This document shows positions 10,720 to 24,100 of a stretch of 64,000 bases of DNA, piece after piece. The stretch is from Angiostrongylus vasorum. Its lineage: Eukaryota; Nematoda; Chromadorea; Rhabditida; Metastrongylidae. The stretch is taken from NCBI GenBank assembly GCA_018806985.1, contig JADANN010000149.1, positions 806,001-870,000 on the forward strand, written 5' to 3'. Position 1 is the first letter of the stretch. Each line of letters starts with the position of its first letter. The position numbers were made by a program, and so were the translations under genes. The notes beneath the pieces were generated by a model. It ran no database searches and was not told the origin of the DNA. It worked only from the letters and a program-made list of their open reading frames with translations.

Positions 10720-11010
10720 TTGCATGAATACTCTGTGGAAGACTCAAAAACTTACTGTGCAAAGAAGCTGTTTTATTTTTCAGTGCGATTGAAATGTTGT
10801 TTTACTGTCTTCTCTACCTGGTTACGGAGGCGTTTGGCTGGGTAGATTGCAATCAACTTGACCTCTGCAGGTCCTCAAGGACGTGAAATCTGCCGAAACG
10901 TCGGCTTTATCGCGTTAAAAAATCAAAGTAATATTTCGCGTTTGCCAGCAAAAATATGGAGAATTGTTTGGTCAATGCCGAGGTTAATAGGAAGTCGGTC
11001 TTGGGAATTA
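10720..11010 (+). repeat. PLE terminal repeat fragment
   Basis: Contains GAAATCTGCCGAAACGTCGG and TTTGGTCAATGCCGAGGTTA, shared with 42395-42520 and, inverted, with 6900-6960. It lies beside the PLE C-terminal fragment as expected for a terminal repeat. Confidence 0.5.
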
Positions 11011-11099
11011 CTTTGTGTTTTGTTCTTTGTAAGTCTTCCAGTTATTTGGTGGAGAGCAGCAGCACAGTGTCCTTCATAGGCGAGGAATGTGTCTAGCTC

Positions 11100-12170
11100 A
11101 GGTCAGAAAAAAAAGTCAGCCCGAAGTATGGTGCTAGAGGCAAGGCGTGGTTACAGAACACTCCTTCTTGCGGTTCATTTTTGGATTTCTGGAATTTATC
11201 CAAGACAATTAAAGAGTTTTACGCGCAGAAGCTTTCGATTGCTGCACGAGGACAGTGACTTTTACTTCAAAATCTTTCCCGCAATGTTTCTGTGTCCTCT
11301 GCTCTCCTAGTGGAGTGTTTGGTTTCAATTTAAATTTTCCGACTAGGTCTTCTTTTATATGGTCCACCCGTTTCACCAACGTGTTCGCCCGCACACGCTT
11401 TACAAGAGATCAGCTATACCGTACCCGAACTCTTATCTCTACCGTTAGGACATATGCACTTCTGTGTTGTACATAAAGGCGGTTGCGAATTGGCTGGAGA
11501 CCTGGAGTGCCTAGCGGTATTTCAATCACCGTCATCGAATTCTCTAGACCGGCCCTTCTTAAGCAACGTTTTGCTGCTGCATTTGTTTAGTTGTAAATGA
11601 AGAGCAGGATAAACGAGACCCTATTATTGCTACTATTATCGTTTCCTGCATTAGCAGATTATTTAGGCCCGGTTTTTGAGGAGATGGCAAAAGAATCATC
11701 TGTATATCGACGATAGAATAATGGCCGGAGATCGGTTACCGGTGTTTCCACCTTAGACATAAATGCGATGGCGAGGTTTGGTGCCAGTCATCGTCCCAAT
11801 GCCAGCCTCTTCACTTCTGCGAAATACTTCATTAGCCACCCAAAAATTGCGTGGTATAGGCACTGCTTTAATAGGTCTGTAAGCTGCTGAGTCGAAAAGT
11901 CATACATGTTTCTTGATTCTTCGCTTTCCAAAAGCAGCACGTGGATGGTTTTGTTTGCAGAGCCATTCGACATGCTTCTATTATAAAGGGCTATAAAGTC
12001 GAGCGATTCTAACATGTACTCGATGTTAGGACGAGCGCTATGTAGACGATATGTGGAAATTTTGGTGCTTATGAGATGGGCTAGAATGCGTTCCAACAAT
12101 TGCTTAAAGATCAGGGTTAAAAAACATGCAATTCTTTTCGGTGGACCCATCTAGACAGCTGATGATAGGT
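11100..12170 (-). mobile_element. Penelope-like element, degenerate RT and GIY-YIG endonuclease
   Basis: Right to left, 11788-12150 encodes the RT core start (IEYMLESLDFIALYNRSMSN ... KYFAEVKRLALGR). Broken remnants of the polymerase block follow near 11690-11790; the YVDD-like motif reads TDDS after damage. Then comes the endonuclease linker (GTPGLQPIRNRLYVQHRSAY) and RANTLVKRVDHIKEDLVG, which matches the end of the PLE GIY-YIG domain, and the SARKTL C-terminus. Stops and shifts interrupt the frame, so it is a relic. The copy at 54150-54650 shares the RT region. Confidence 0.7.
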
Positions 12171-12489
12171 CCAACCTTGAAATTTGAAAGAACGCTAGAT
12201 GTAGGGTCATCAGTGGATACTTATTTTGTGTCTTGACAAGCAAGCACAAGACTGGGAATGCTGGTATTTCAATTTTGAGCTCAAAATTAATTGATGCTTT
12301 AAAACATCCGCCATTGCCAGTTTGACCTATTTCGTCTTCAGTTTTCGATAATGAATTTTAAATTTTTTTCCTAGATGATGGACTGTAAAGGGAAGCATCT
12401 TTAAGATGTTTTCTTGTTATCTCAACAACTAACCTATGAGGAATTACTACAAAGTCTCCAACCTTATCACTAACTAATGCCTTATTCAG

Positions 12490-12760
12490 TTATTAGGCAA
12501 ACACGAAGTTGATAGAAAGATTTATTTGGCTAACGTTTGGGCTCCTTAGCCTTCTTCAGAGCCGGATTGACCCAAATCGCTGTTCCATAGCTGGTTGTTA
12601 CCACGATATGGTTCATCGTTGTCGCATCAAGTCGAATCCAATGGAAGGAGCGCCGCTCGATTGGAGAACTAAACTCGGCGGTGCTGTTTTATGCAGGATG
12701 AGTGTTAATCGATTCCCACCTTCAGTACTATCTACTTTGGGCGGTCAATGAATGCTGCAG
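12490..12760 (+). repeat. PLE-type terminal repeat, diverged
   Basis: Starts GGCAAACACGAAGTTGAT and continues with CTTCTTCAGAGCCGG, paralleling GGCAAACACGAGGTTGAT at 42229. It is the same end as the other PLE repeats, in opposite orientation to the 10720 copy. Confidence 0.45.
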
Positions 12761-13339
12761 CATCCCGCATCATATTTGCTAGCATGCAGCGAACCAATCA
12801 ACGAATAGTTAGCTAACTTCGAATAAAAAAATCGATGTCAAATGGAATCGAATATCAAATAAAAATCAGTATGGCCTGCCGGGGTCTAATGAAGGTCGCT
12901 TAGAAAAACTACTGATAGCCTGACAGTCTTTGATTTTACTAGTTCTCGATGCTTTCGCATACTACATTTTTGCGCTGCCGTGAAGTTGGAACTAATCTTT
13001 TTTCCCGCAATAGTGATTGAGGGTTCTGAGAGTTTCGCCCAAAAATATGCGAAAACTGGTGTTTGGGTCTCCACTGGTATACTGCTGTCAAAAGAAGTCT
13101 CGAAGGAGGTGGTGGTAATGCTCCCACTTCTTGTGTTTCGCTCCGATATAAGATATCTAGGCTAACTTTGTAACGGAGTCGATCTTGGCGCTCGTGCAAA
13201 TTGCACGCGATCCTACGCAAAGTTTCTTTAGAAACTGGTTACCTCGGTGGGAAACTTGGACTAAATTCTATTAAGCGCGAACCGTCAAGAAGAGTCATGT
13301 CTTTTAACACAGTAACCCTTTACTTTGCCACGTTATGGT

Positions 13340-13560
13340 CGCTGGTCCGATCCCATCCACTGGGCTTGCCTTCCAACCTTCCGAGGTGGACAAGTGGGTA
13401 GCAGACTTGTCTGGGAGGATAGGAGCACTGAATTGATATATAGGTAGGCCATCACAGATCATTCTATAACGCAGATACGCCTTAAATCATTTTCAACGAT
13501 GCTTAATGAAGTCGAATGCATGCGCATTCCTCAGATATTGGGCAACGCCGGACACTTTTC
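13340..13560 (+). repeat. SINE family A, truncated copy
   Basis: Body only: GACTTGTCTGGGAGGATAGG, ATAGGTAGGCCATCACAG and GCTTAATGAAGTCGAATGCA. The head is eroded and the TTTATCC tail is missing. Confidence 0.55.
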
Positions 13561-13565
13561 TTAAT

Positions 13566-15589
13566 ACTGTAACTCTTTTAGTTCCAAGAACGCTGCGCGA
13601 AATTTGTTGTTGCTCCATTGCTCCATGAAAGAAGTGGAGATAGAGAGGCAGTGATGCGCTATAGTGAAGAAATTACGACAGCAGTCAGCTAGGGTGGATG
13701 AACACAGAAATTATTTTACTGTTGATGGAGTGAGTTATTTTTAGCAAACTCGTACGGAAACTGACTACTTCGCTCAATCATAAGCTGAAAAAAGAACTCA
13801 TTTTATCGTCAAAGAAGAACAGGAAAAAGTCATATTTGATGAAAGTATTTGAACAACACCATTTTCCTAAGCGGCTGGTAAATTATGGAAAACCCAGTCG
13901 GGAATTACAACGTCCACGTTAGGAGGTTTCTTCGCTAACATCTCATTGAGATATGGTCAGATAAGAAGTGTTTGTAGGCCAGTGAAGTATCTCGCGTACG
14001 TTTTCCTGACAAAGGAGAATAACTGACAGCAAAAACTGCCCCTCAATTCGCTTGTGTTCCACAAACTTTTCACAAGTGTTGTCCCATATATCCATTACCT
14101 TTGGTGGAGTTTAAACAGTTAATAAAGCAGGATTCCGACAAACTATCGTGTATCACACCAAAACTACCGCTAGGATCGTATAAATCTGTCGCTAATGTGT
14201 GGTTGTTGTTTTACGGACTACGAAAAAAATGATGCAACGACACTCGCTGACCAAGAATTGCACCTAATCATAGCGCTTCAACCGATTCGTATCCTGGTTG
14301 TGCTATGAATATACAGCTCGTGCAACAAAACTTCATACAAAGTGCTCAAACAGCAAACAACAGCTCGCTGAAATTGTTCTCCACCGCACCGACTTCGTTA
14401 CTACCACGCACCCATAGCTATTTCCTACCAAACGTTAAAACCGTGGTTTTTCCAATAACTAGCGAAAGGACAAGACTATTATAAATCGGATTCAAGTCGG
14501 AAGAAAACCGTAAACGACGTGATAAATTGACGTCAGTGGAAAGCAAGTTAAAATAGATCATTATATAATTTTAGACAACACATCGTAAGTATACATAAAA
14601 CTTCCACTATAACTAAAACATGGTTAGCGACATGGAGAAGTAATTGAACAGAACAAGAAGAGCATCATTTTCAATCATTAACTCTCTTAGGGAGGCCATC
14701 CTTTCATTTGGTGGTATAGAGGTCAGAAATAAAACGCAAGAAAAATTTGCTCCTCAAAGATGCTCCGTGTGCAAAGCAGTGCATTTGAGATCTGGGTTGA
14801 TACCTATAGTATCCACTCCTCAAATAAGCCGATCAACGCTATAATTCTACCACTCCGCTGTACGAACTAACATAATACCTCAAGCACATCCAGAATTTCA
14901 TACATTGCTCATGGAGCGTTTGAACGATTTCTTCTGAAACACAACCGGCAAGTCGAACTGCATAGTTGAGATCGAAACATATCTTGTCTTCAAGATCCAG
15001 TCCTACACACATTGGGGCAATACAGGGATGAATTTGGTCGGCAATGTGGTAGGAAGAATTAATGGCAGAGTAAAAAGATGTCTGTAGCTCACTTAAATCA
15101 ACTGTATTCCACAGCGGCGGACAATTTATGAGTTACGGGACGATATTGTTCGATATCATCATGTTGGAGACGGGCCGCCACCACAGATGACAAACTCGAA
15201 TGAAGAAATACAGCAGAAATTGCGCAAGGATGCATGGAGAGATGCCACCCAAATATTTAAGTAGGTAGATCTTCATGCTTTTGATCCCAACTTCAAGTTC
15301 CAAGCGAAGAATTCGAAGGACATTTTCTGCAGGGCGTTGAGATTTGTGTGCTTCCATTCTAAGTCTTCTCCTCATTAGGTCACTAAAACAACCTTTCTGC
15401 ATAGACCTCCGCTGTTGGCACTGATTATTGGTTTAGTTGTGATACGTTGTCATTAGACAAGTCTTCAAACTGTTTCCGTTTTTCGAGTTAATAATTGCTG
15501 GTTATGAGTTTGAAAGACTGAGCGAAGGATTCGTCGCCGAAAACACACCTCCCCTCTGATCCACATCGTGGTGAAGACCTGGATACGCC
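13566..15589. other. Non-coding stretch, nothing recognised
   Basis: Ordinary A+T-rich sequence. Open frames at 14644-14844 and 15133-15402 have no splice context or motif. Confidence 0.45.
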
Positions 15590-18225
15590 CTTGCAAGGTT
15601 AAGTCAGGACTCCAGGGAGGACCAAGTTGCACGACCAGTAATATACCAACCACAGTACCCCGCACACTGGGTGCTCCCGTCTATGACGTCAGCAGGTGAG
15701 ACGACCGGTGATAGGCCACAAAATCTGGGGGTTACGCAGGACGTCATTGAAACAGGATCTGACGTACACACGCACAACAAGCCGTGGAGATTGTTTCTTA
15801 CTCTGCACATATAAGGCCAGAACCCTCTCCACAGACGCCGATCTTCACACCCTTCTTGAAGCCGCACATCGCATTAAATTCCATGTGATCGCACTAAAAG
15901 AAACAAAAACCAAGAAGACCGAAATATGCCAACCAAACAAAGGGACACTTGTGATGCGTGGAGAAAAGGTCCCGTCACAAAATGTCGGCGGCGTAGGCTT
16001 TGTCGTCCTCCCGTCCACTGTCTATCTCGTCGACTCATACGAGGCCCTTTCCCCTCGCATAGCTATCCTCCGTCTTCAACTGTCCCATCATAAGAAGACC
16101 ACTATCATCAACTGCTACTCACCGACCGATGCAGCTGATGAGTAGAAATTAAATGCGTCCTACTATCAGTTGGAGGAAGCCATCCGCAATGATAAAGCGT
16201 ATCATAAATTTGTTGTCGGAGACTTCAACGCCAGAATAGGAAAGGCCAACGACAGCGACTACAGGGTCGGAAATTTCGGATTAGGAGAAAGAAATGAGAA
16301 TGGGAACCGTCTCGCAGGACTCCTGTCAGCAGCACGTCTCTTCCATGGGAACTCGTTTTTCCAGAAGAAAGAAAGCCGCCGCTGGACATGGGAGTCTCCC
16401 AACGGCATGACTCATGCGGAGATCAACCATATTCTGACAAACAGAAGATGGTGCCTACTTGACACATCGGTAGTCCCGTCATTCTGTACTGGTTCCGATC
16501 ACCGCCTTCTTTGCGCGAATATTCGATTCAGCCACAAGCTGGAAAAGAACTCTCTTCATTGACCACGAAGAAAAAAGTCTAGCTATATACGAAGCGAACA
16601 TTCTGAACAAAGCCCTATCCAAACGTGACTGGCAGATTAAAGAAGACCCGACCGAAGACTACGAGCTGCTTATCGATCGAAGGTTCGGGTTGCGATAGAA
16701 AGCATGAAAAGAGGCACAGCTCCAGGGCCAGACAATGTCACAACCGATTTCCTCTGGAGGCCACAATTACATGTACTTCTCGCAAATCATATGACAGCCT
16801 ACCTTCAAAAGGAAAAAAATCCCAGACCAGTGGTGGACGTCGCGTACGGTTATCCTACCAAGAGAGGAGACCTAAGGGATCTTCGTAACTGCCGTCCCAT
16901 ATGCTTGTTGAGTGTACTCTACAAGCTCTTCACGAAAATTATCCTCTTGCGCATATCAAGGACATTGGATGAGGCGCAACCAGTCGAACAAGCAGGATTT
17001 CCACAAGGATTTTGCTGTATGGACCACATCCAAACCGTGGTCATCGAAGTTTGTCGGGAATACCACCTACCTCTAGTCCCTAACCTTTGTCGACTATGAA
17101 AAGCGTTTGACAGTGTCGAAATGAATGCAGTCCTATCCTCGCTCGTCGACCAAGGAATGGACCCGTCTTACATAAGAACTGTGCGACTGTTATCGGAACT
17201 GCACTAAGAAAATACAGCTTTTCCATCGACCTCTTACCATACCCATAGGAAAAAGGGGTTCGACAGGGCGACACAATATCGCCAAAGCTGTTCAGTGCCG
17301 CACTGCAGTGGATAATGAAGTCACTCGACTCGGGTGAGAAAGGCATACGTATTGATGGAAAATTCCTATCAAACTTTCGTTTTACCGAGACATTGTCATC
17401 TTCTCATGAAGTACTAGCGAAGCAGAGATGATGATCAACGAGCTCAACGAACCGGGGGAAAAACATTGGACTTCGCATAAATCGAAAGAAGATCCAGTTC
17501 ATGAAAAAACCCATGGTGCGAAGGCGGAAAAATTGAATTGGATGGCTCTCTCATATATCTTGAGCGATCAATGAACATGGAAAACAACATAAAGGAGGAA
17601 ACAGATAGAAGAAGGAGAGCAGCTTGGGCCGCATTCGGGCCTCTCAAAGAAGCCACCCACCAACTGAAGGACCCGAAAATCCGCGCTCATCTCTTCGATT
17701 CTACGGTCCTCCCAGCGCTCTGTTATGCTGCGGAGACATGGGTTGATATTTTAACTACGTCAAGAATGTTTCGAGTACTCACAGAGCGCTTGGGCGATAT
17801 CTTCTGAAATATAGCCGGCACTCTCAATATCTAGCCGGAATGCGAAGCTCCGACCTTCGAAATCTGTCACATCTTCGAGATCCAGGAGAATACACATCGA
17901 TAGCGAAACATAAACGGGCTGGTCACATAATAAGAACGGACGACAGATGGACGAAAAGAACTCTAGAGTGGACCCCACGAGAATGCAAACGTCCCCCAGG
18001 ACGACCACCTACACGTTGGGCGGACGTGTTCGTAAATAAAGTTAATCAGCTGTACCCGCAGCTGCAGCTGTTTTACAGATCACGGTACGAAACTCGCAAG
18101 CGATACCATGCTCGAACAACACCACCACCATGAACTACGATTGCGAGAGAAAGGAACGAATGGCATATGTGCTGGGGTCCGCACAGCTCGTGAAGACGGA
18201 CCGTCCAAGTATCCAAGTAAGGTTG
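15590..18225 (+). mobile_element. RTE-type LINE, near full-length but dead
   Basis: In order: apurinic endonuclease part 1 (15780-16145; [26 protein letters not shown]), then a stop; endonuclease part 2 (16170-16562; [14 protein letters not shown] ... [13 protein letters not shown]); a short linker at 16600-16700 where several hundred bases of the usual middle region are missing (frame jumps from DYELLIDR to AIESMKRGTAPGPD); RT fingers at 16704-17099 (CRPICLLSVLYKLFTKIILL); RT palm near 17100-17420 with KGVRQGDTISPKLFSAAL. The catalytic FADD segment near 17380 is destroyed by a small deletion. The C-terminal region (STVLPALCYAAETW; PPTRWADVFVNKVNQLYPQL) follows at 17538-18133. The 3' end is GTCCAAGTATCCAAG. 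At least five frame breaks. Confidence 0.85.
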
Positions 18226-19004
18226 TGTTGAGAACGGCATCCGAAGTCCTTAGTTGTATAAATGAGACATATTTGGCACATCATTTTTTGGAAATATGTT
18301 TTTCAATACGCAACTTCTAGTCGTCGATCGAGTTTTCATTGAAATAGCATCCGCATCGGGGAGCGATCCTGATTTTGAGCTTCTAGCTCAATCGGATGTC
18401 CCAACTATACAGTAGTGATCGGACCCGTTACTGAAGAGTGGTAATACAGAGATAAGACGAAACGTTCATCTACTAAAACATCTATAAACTGGCGAGTTTA
18501 ACTTCGGCGTATACCGTTTCTTAGAGATTCGAAGTCAAACGTAGATGTCAGGAGAGCACATTTCTGAAATGATTTTTCATACACTCATGAAGTGATCTTA
18601 TAATGCGCAGGTTAAGATATGTTTGCTATAAGCTATAATGAGAACCAATTGGTGAAGATCTCCTTTTGAGAGGAGATTCCCAAGTTTAGCAACAGTACTT
18701 GGCGCGAGCAGTGAGTTTAACGTGGGTTGGTTTTCCACCAAAAGAGCACTTAGAAAAAAGGACACTAACCTAGCGGTGAAGCTCCTTGTGGCATTTCCTA
18801 GACTATCATGCGCACTTGGAACAAAAGTGAGCTCACTGATGCTCACTAAACTCACATTACGATTGAGGCTGCAACTGGAAGTTGGACAGAAGCAATGAGA
18901 AAGTTCCAGGAATGGATTAACGTTATTATGCAGAAAAGACAATCAGATGCAGATGTCTACACCAATCTACTTCCCTATTTGCTTAATTCTAAGCATAGAA
19001 CTTT
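18226..19004. other. Non-coding stretch with one unexplained open frame
   Basis: A minus-strand frame at 18598-18942 (114 codons, including VENQPTLNSLLAPSTVAKLG) has ordinary amino acid composition but no clear acceptor or donor. I see no motif and leave it unassigned. Confidence 0.35.
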
Positions 19005-19345
19005 AGTGATGCTGAGATAATTACAAAACTCCGGACCGCAGGTGTCTGCGGTGGGGGAACGAACGCGCTATTGTCCTTTCCGGGGAGTAACGCACTCACC
19101 ACCACACCATGCGGGTCCTTCGTTTCGCCTGTCTCTCAGCTAGTTCTATTGATCTTTTGCCATCAGCAATCACCCGTCAGCGGGATTGATCTGGGGGGCC
19201 CAAATCGGCAACGAACCCAGTTAAGCTGAGGCTGCAGTTATAATCACAATTTTGACTTCTTATTTACTGCCTACTCTTTTTAGCGGCAGGGTATGCGTTG
19301 CGAAATATAACTTTAATGATGCTGAGATAATTACAAAACTAAGTC
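19005..19345 (-). repeat. tRNA-headed short repeat, family B
   Basis: On the plus strand it starts GATGCTGAGATAATTACAAA and passes CCGCAGGTGTCTGCGGTGGG and the complement of the tRNA-like head (GGACCCGCATGGTGTGGTGG) before CAATCACCCGTCAGCGGGAT and an A/T-rich end. A second partial start (GATGCTGAGATAATTACAAA again at 19319) follows, so this is a compound copy. Confidence 0.6.
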
Positions 19346-21000
19346 TAAGCACAGAGTACGGAGAATGCAGTGCTAAGAATGCCGTATAAAGTGAACGGTT
19401 GAAATCCGTCAAGGGACGATCAACCCTCTCATCCAACTGGACTGTTACAAGAGATGTTTTCAAGGAACTCCGTCCAATCTACAAGGATAAGCAACAGCTT
19501 GTGGTGAAGAAACGAGACTGCCCAAGCACAACTTTCCAAAGATTCCGGGTAGAATCTACTCGAACAGGATCCAGCAATATTCGTAAAGGCTAAAATGCTC
19601 AATTAGCTTCTAAAACACACGCAAATTCGAAACTCTTCGTGGATGTTGGATTCAAGAAGGAACGAATCCAAAGAAGGAAGTGCAGAGATTCTCACAATAC
19701 CTATAACGTCAGGTCATGTTAGATAAAAAATAGTAATGACTCTACGCAGCTTTTCAAACAGCTATGTCTTGCTTATCATCCTATTGTCTAGATATCAATC
19801 TTCATGTCTGATCTTCTTAAGAAGTCATTTATTAACATCTGGTCTCAGTGCAAATGACTAAGTATTACATAATCACAATCTTCGCAGCAATACCTACTAG
19901 TACTCTCTTCGGGAACAGTGAAACGAAAAAAGAAATCCAAGTGGTCAATCACACCATGAGAAAACAATTATTGATTATCCAACAATCATACACATACATA
20001 TATAGGACGATATATCATATTACATTGTTCATATCATATTACATATTCTTACAATGTGCATAGTTTAAAGTTGATTTGACATTCACCATACTACTTGATA
20101 ATGACGACGATGATGGTGACAACAGTTGTGACGATGATGACATTGGTGACGATGATGAAGACAACAAAGATAATGACGATGATGAGGATAAGGACCAGGA
20201 TGGTGGGAGAAATGATAGCGGTGAAGTTTATGTTTTGACGCCTTTGCTACGCACCCTTTACCGAGCAGAACTGCCGCACAAATAATTGTCTCAAAAGATG
20301 CACATTGAAATCACAGAAGTGCAACTTCAAGACTCGAAGCTTCTAATATCTTCGGATGAGATACTGTCACAAATATGTCTCTACGAAGAATAAACACATC
20401 TAATCCTCAGTGGCAAAAACTTAGATTTGAACAGAGATCACTAACTTACAGGTTTAGACGAACGGCAAAAGCGGATCTGAGATGTCACCTAGAATACAGC
20501 TGGACTGCTCTGGGTATTATGATAGCTTACAAACCTACATGATAGTAAGAAATACGATTACGATTAAACTGCGAAAATGGTAAGTGCAAGAAAACAGCGA
20601 CACGCTACGAGGCAATCTAATCGACCCGATATTCACGTTACCTACTATCTCATACACAATAAAATGACAACGGCCAGCAAACATTGATATATCAATCATG
20701 GAAGTATCACCAATGAGTTGAAGAATCTATGCGGACAGTGAGAATGGTAGCGTTAGTTCTTACGAACATAACAACTCACAATAGACTGGAATAGACGTTA
20801 CGCAGAAGAGTAACGGAACTACTATAATCTTTAATACGGAAGTATAAAGATCTACACATATATACGGTATGATGTACATCAGGATGATATCTGTTGTAAA
20901 ATGAAACACCCACATAACATGATGATGATAAAGAAAGACGCTGAGTGAAGAAACTAGTACCATATTCAGATAACCAAAGTATAACGTCGAGACTCACACT
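19346..21000. other. Non-coding stretch downstream of the pac-1-like stop; GAT/GAC-rich tract inside
   Basis: 3' flank of the pac-1-like gene. Positions 20098-20215 are a degenerate GAY microsatellite that would encode an Asp-rich run on the plus strand; the repeat explains the frame better than a gene does. The 3' UTR of the pac-1-like gene must lie just below 21001, but I see no clear poly(A) signal. Confidence 0.45.
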
Positions 21001-21189
21001 TCACAACAACTCGTCGCCGCTTGCTGGTGTTAGCTCGTTCGGCGATGTCCGCACAATCACCGGCGGATCGAAAAATGGTAGCGGTTTACGCGGTAGGTTC
21101 TCCTCCTCCCCAAGAGAATGTTGAGCACTCACGTCCGGACTGGACTTTCGAATACCAAACCAGCGAGCAAATTTCTCCAGACGACCCGC
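21001..21189 (-). CDS. pac-1: pac-1-like terminal exon
   Basis: Acceptor ACTGATTCAG in phase 0; 62 residues ([20 protein letters not shown] ... [11 protein letters not shown]) and TGA at 21001-21003. A SINE ends 40 nt upstream of the acceptor. A donor-like GTGAGT follows just after the stop. Confidence 0.8.
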   Translation of the reverse strand, partial: AGRLEKFARWFGIRKSSPDVSAQHSLGEEENLPRKPLPFFDPPVIVRTSPNELTPASGDELL

Positions 21190-24100
21190 CTGAATCAGTG
21201 TTTGATCACGATCGCCGCGATATATCCAAATAAAGGATAAAGGATGAAGCTCTCGGTGTTGATCAATTCCTGAAGGATGCGCCGTGCATTCGACTTCAAT
21301 AATCATATTTAGAGGGTTATTGAATGAATAGCTGGCCCTATGCACTGACTCGCATAGGCTTAGCAATGTATCGAGTCGGTGCTGCTATACTCCCAGACAG
21401 GTCTGGTACCAATTCATCGACCCTCGGAGGGCCAGGGATCGAATCCATGTGCATTGTAAGGTGCCTCTAACCGCTGTTCTATACGCGCTCTTTGAAATAT
21501 ACTAACATACTCGTCCCAAAACGAGCAATTTAAACAATTTACTATTATTACATTGTACCTTGATTTGCCAGTGACCAAAAATAACCTGCTGACGGTCTAT
21601 GACCCAAAGATGTTTCTGTGCACAACCGTCGTCATCTTATGAGTAGGGAATCTTATTCAGAGTTGAAAAAAAGTTTTTATGCTATTTAGTTATGTAGACC
21701 TTGCACAATGAACAAATTTAATGGTGAAAAACTATTAGGTACGCAAAATTATGAGTCAACTTCGAGAAAAACAGCTTTAGTTCTCACCTTTAACACATCC
21801 ACGTCGGATAACGTATGACGCCGTATCGGATCTCGTGTGACAGATCGATTACGTGAGCGAATCTTCTGTTGGCATCGTGCTTCTGCAAGCACAGCAAGCA
21901 CCTGCGGACGTTGACGTGGTGATGACGAGGCGTTTCGTGCACAGGGACTTGGATCGCTAAAACTGGAACGCTGTGTGCTTATTGTAAATTGTACAATGGC
22001 TTCCCGGTTATGCTTCAGAACAGTTCTCACCTTGACGCGTAATCAGAGTAAGAGGCAGCGCATGCAACCGCAAGTGGCGCCGTTAGTGGAGCAGAACTAG
22101 TCGTGGAGTAGTCCGACGTGCACGAAAGTGCATCGGTCGTATCTTTCGTTGGTGAGGACGTCTGAAAAATGAACAACGATTTACTCCCGGTTTGCTCTCC
22201 TCACAAACTTTGGCAGGTGGAATTAGACGAAGTTTTCTAAAATGATTGTCAAAATATGTGGTAAAGTATCAGAAACATGAAATGGAACAGCACTGAATCT
22301 GAAAAACAAAGAAAAAGTGGAAGCAGTGAAAACGACATCGTAAAACCGGTTAATTTGGACTCCGTTACCACTCTTTCTCTCTCTCTCTCTCTACACTGGT
22401 TTACACGACTTTGTAAAAGAGTAGCAGTGCAATGTTTACACAACCTTGAGTGGTTCCGATTGGGTAGTCGAAGGAGGATCAAAACATGGTGGTTCAATTG
22501 CCTCAGTTGTCGATGAATGACTAGTGTCAATAACTGAAGAGGTGAACATCAAAGGAAGTGGATCCATCCAGTTCTGACGGCGTTGCATCTTTCGAATTTT
22601 CTCTCGTGTCTCTTCACTTAGTACCTAAGAAAACTGGATTATTTATGGCACCATAGAAAACAGTTTATACATTGCTTCCGCATTTCACGACGAAATTTAG
22701 AACAACAAGAACCGTCTTTCCTACAAAGCAACGTTAGTTGCTAATACAAGCCTTAAACTAATGTCACAGTTTATGTGGAGAATAAGAAATACGCAAGTGC
22801 AGAAAACCAGACGGAACAACAGAAACACTGGTAGAGCACTAACAAACTGAATAAGACCTCTCTGAAAAACCTCGTGCAAAAGTTTCAAGGAAAGAAACTC
22901 ACTTCTAAAGCAGGACTATTGGCCATATTAAGATGCTGGGTATGATTAGCTAACGCATCAACAGCACTCGCGTCATCAGCTGCTTCTGCAGAGCCTGCGA
23001 TGAAGATACGTCGAGCTGAGTAGATATCCTGTAAAATAGAAAAAGATGAGTTTTAAAAAAAACATTATAACTTAACACATTATGTCTTCTGCATTGAATG
23101 AATGCATTGCAGTTCTGTTTTCTCTCCGAACACCTATTTAAATTGTTATAATTTACTTTCTTCCTTCTTAATGTAACTACTCCGTCTATGTCTCCATTCC
23201 GTTGAACTATCCGCTCCCGAGCTTCTTCACTTTACCGCGTTCAAACTGTCATAGAACAATTCTAGAAAGGAATCTAACGACTAATCTCACTTTCTTCTCG
23301 ATGCGAGATAATTCTACTCATATTCACATAAGAACGACTGGTTACTCCAGAATTTAAGCTATGAGCACCTTTAAGAGAATGAGAGAAAATTCTCCTAACT
23401 CTCGCCGTCCAAAAGAAATTCTAAAAGCGAACTTTCGCCTAAATACAAATTGAAATCGCATTGTTAAAGATAAAAGATCCATACTACTCCAAAATAAATA
23501 AAAAGCAGTCATAAACTAAGAATCAACTTCGCTGCTCCGATTTTTCATATAAGACTATGTTTTCTTGACGAGTCAACAATAATATCAGCAGGTTCGACTG
23601 AAATGGAGAACCTGCTGCCTCTTGCGTCGCGCCTGAAGTTCGCTAATATCAGGAGAAGTGGTTGTCGTTCCCGGATCTGTGCGGCTTGTGTCAGGAATGC
23701 TTCCCAAGCTTGACTCAATTGAAGGGCTTTGTTCCAGAGTACCTGTTGATGCAACAGCACCCAAAGGTGATATCGTTTGTCGTGACATAATCTCGGCATC
23801 AATGTCTCGTTCCTAAACTAATCACATCTAAATTACATTGAAGCAGTAAATTTAAAAAACCCCTCGGCGCTGATCAGTCTCTGAGGAATGCGCCAAGCAT
23901 TCGACTTCATCGAGCATAGTTTGAGGTGATTTAACGAGTATCTGCTTTATACAATGACTCCCGGTGGTCTGCCGATGTAGCATGTCACTGTTGCTATCCT
24001 CCCAGACAATTCCGGCACCAGTTTGCTGCCCCTGGAGGAAAAGAACGCTTGACGAGCTAAGGGCCTGTGAGAGAACCAACGATCACGTGCATATTGGAAG

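Noticed and set aside
12886..13220. Minus-strand frames of 62 and 93 codons
   Set aside because: Two frames compete over the same DNA, with no clear acceptor and donor pair.
20076..20285. Open frame for an Asp-rich protein
   Set aside because: It is a degenerate GAT/GAC microsatellite; no start context, splice sites or conserved flanks.
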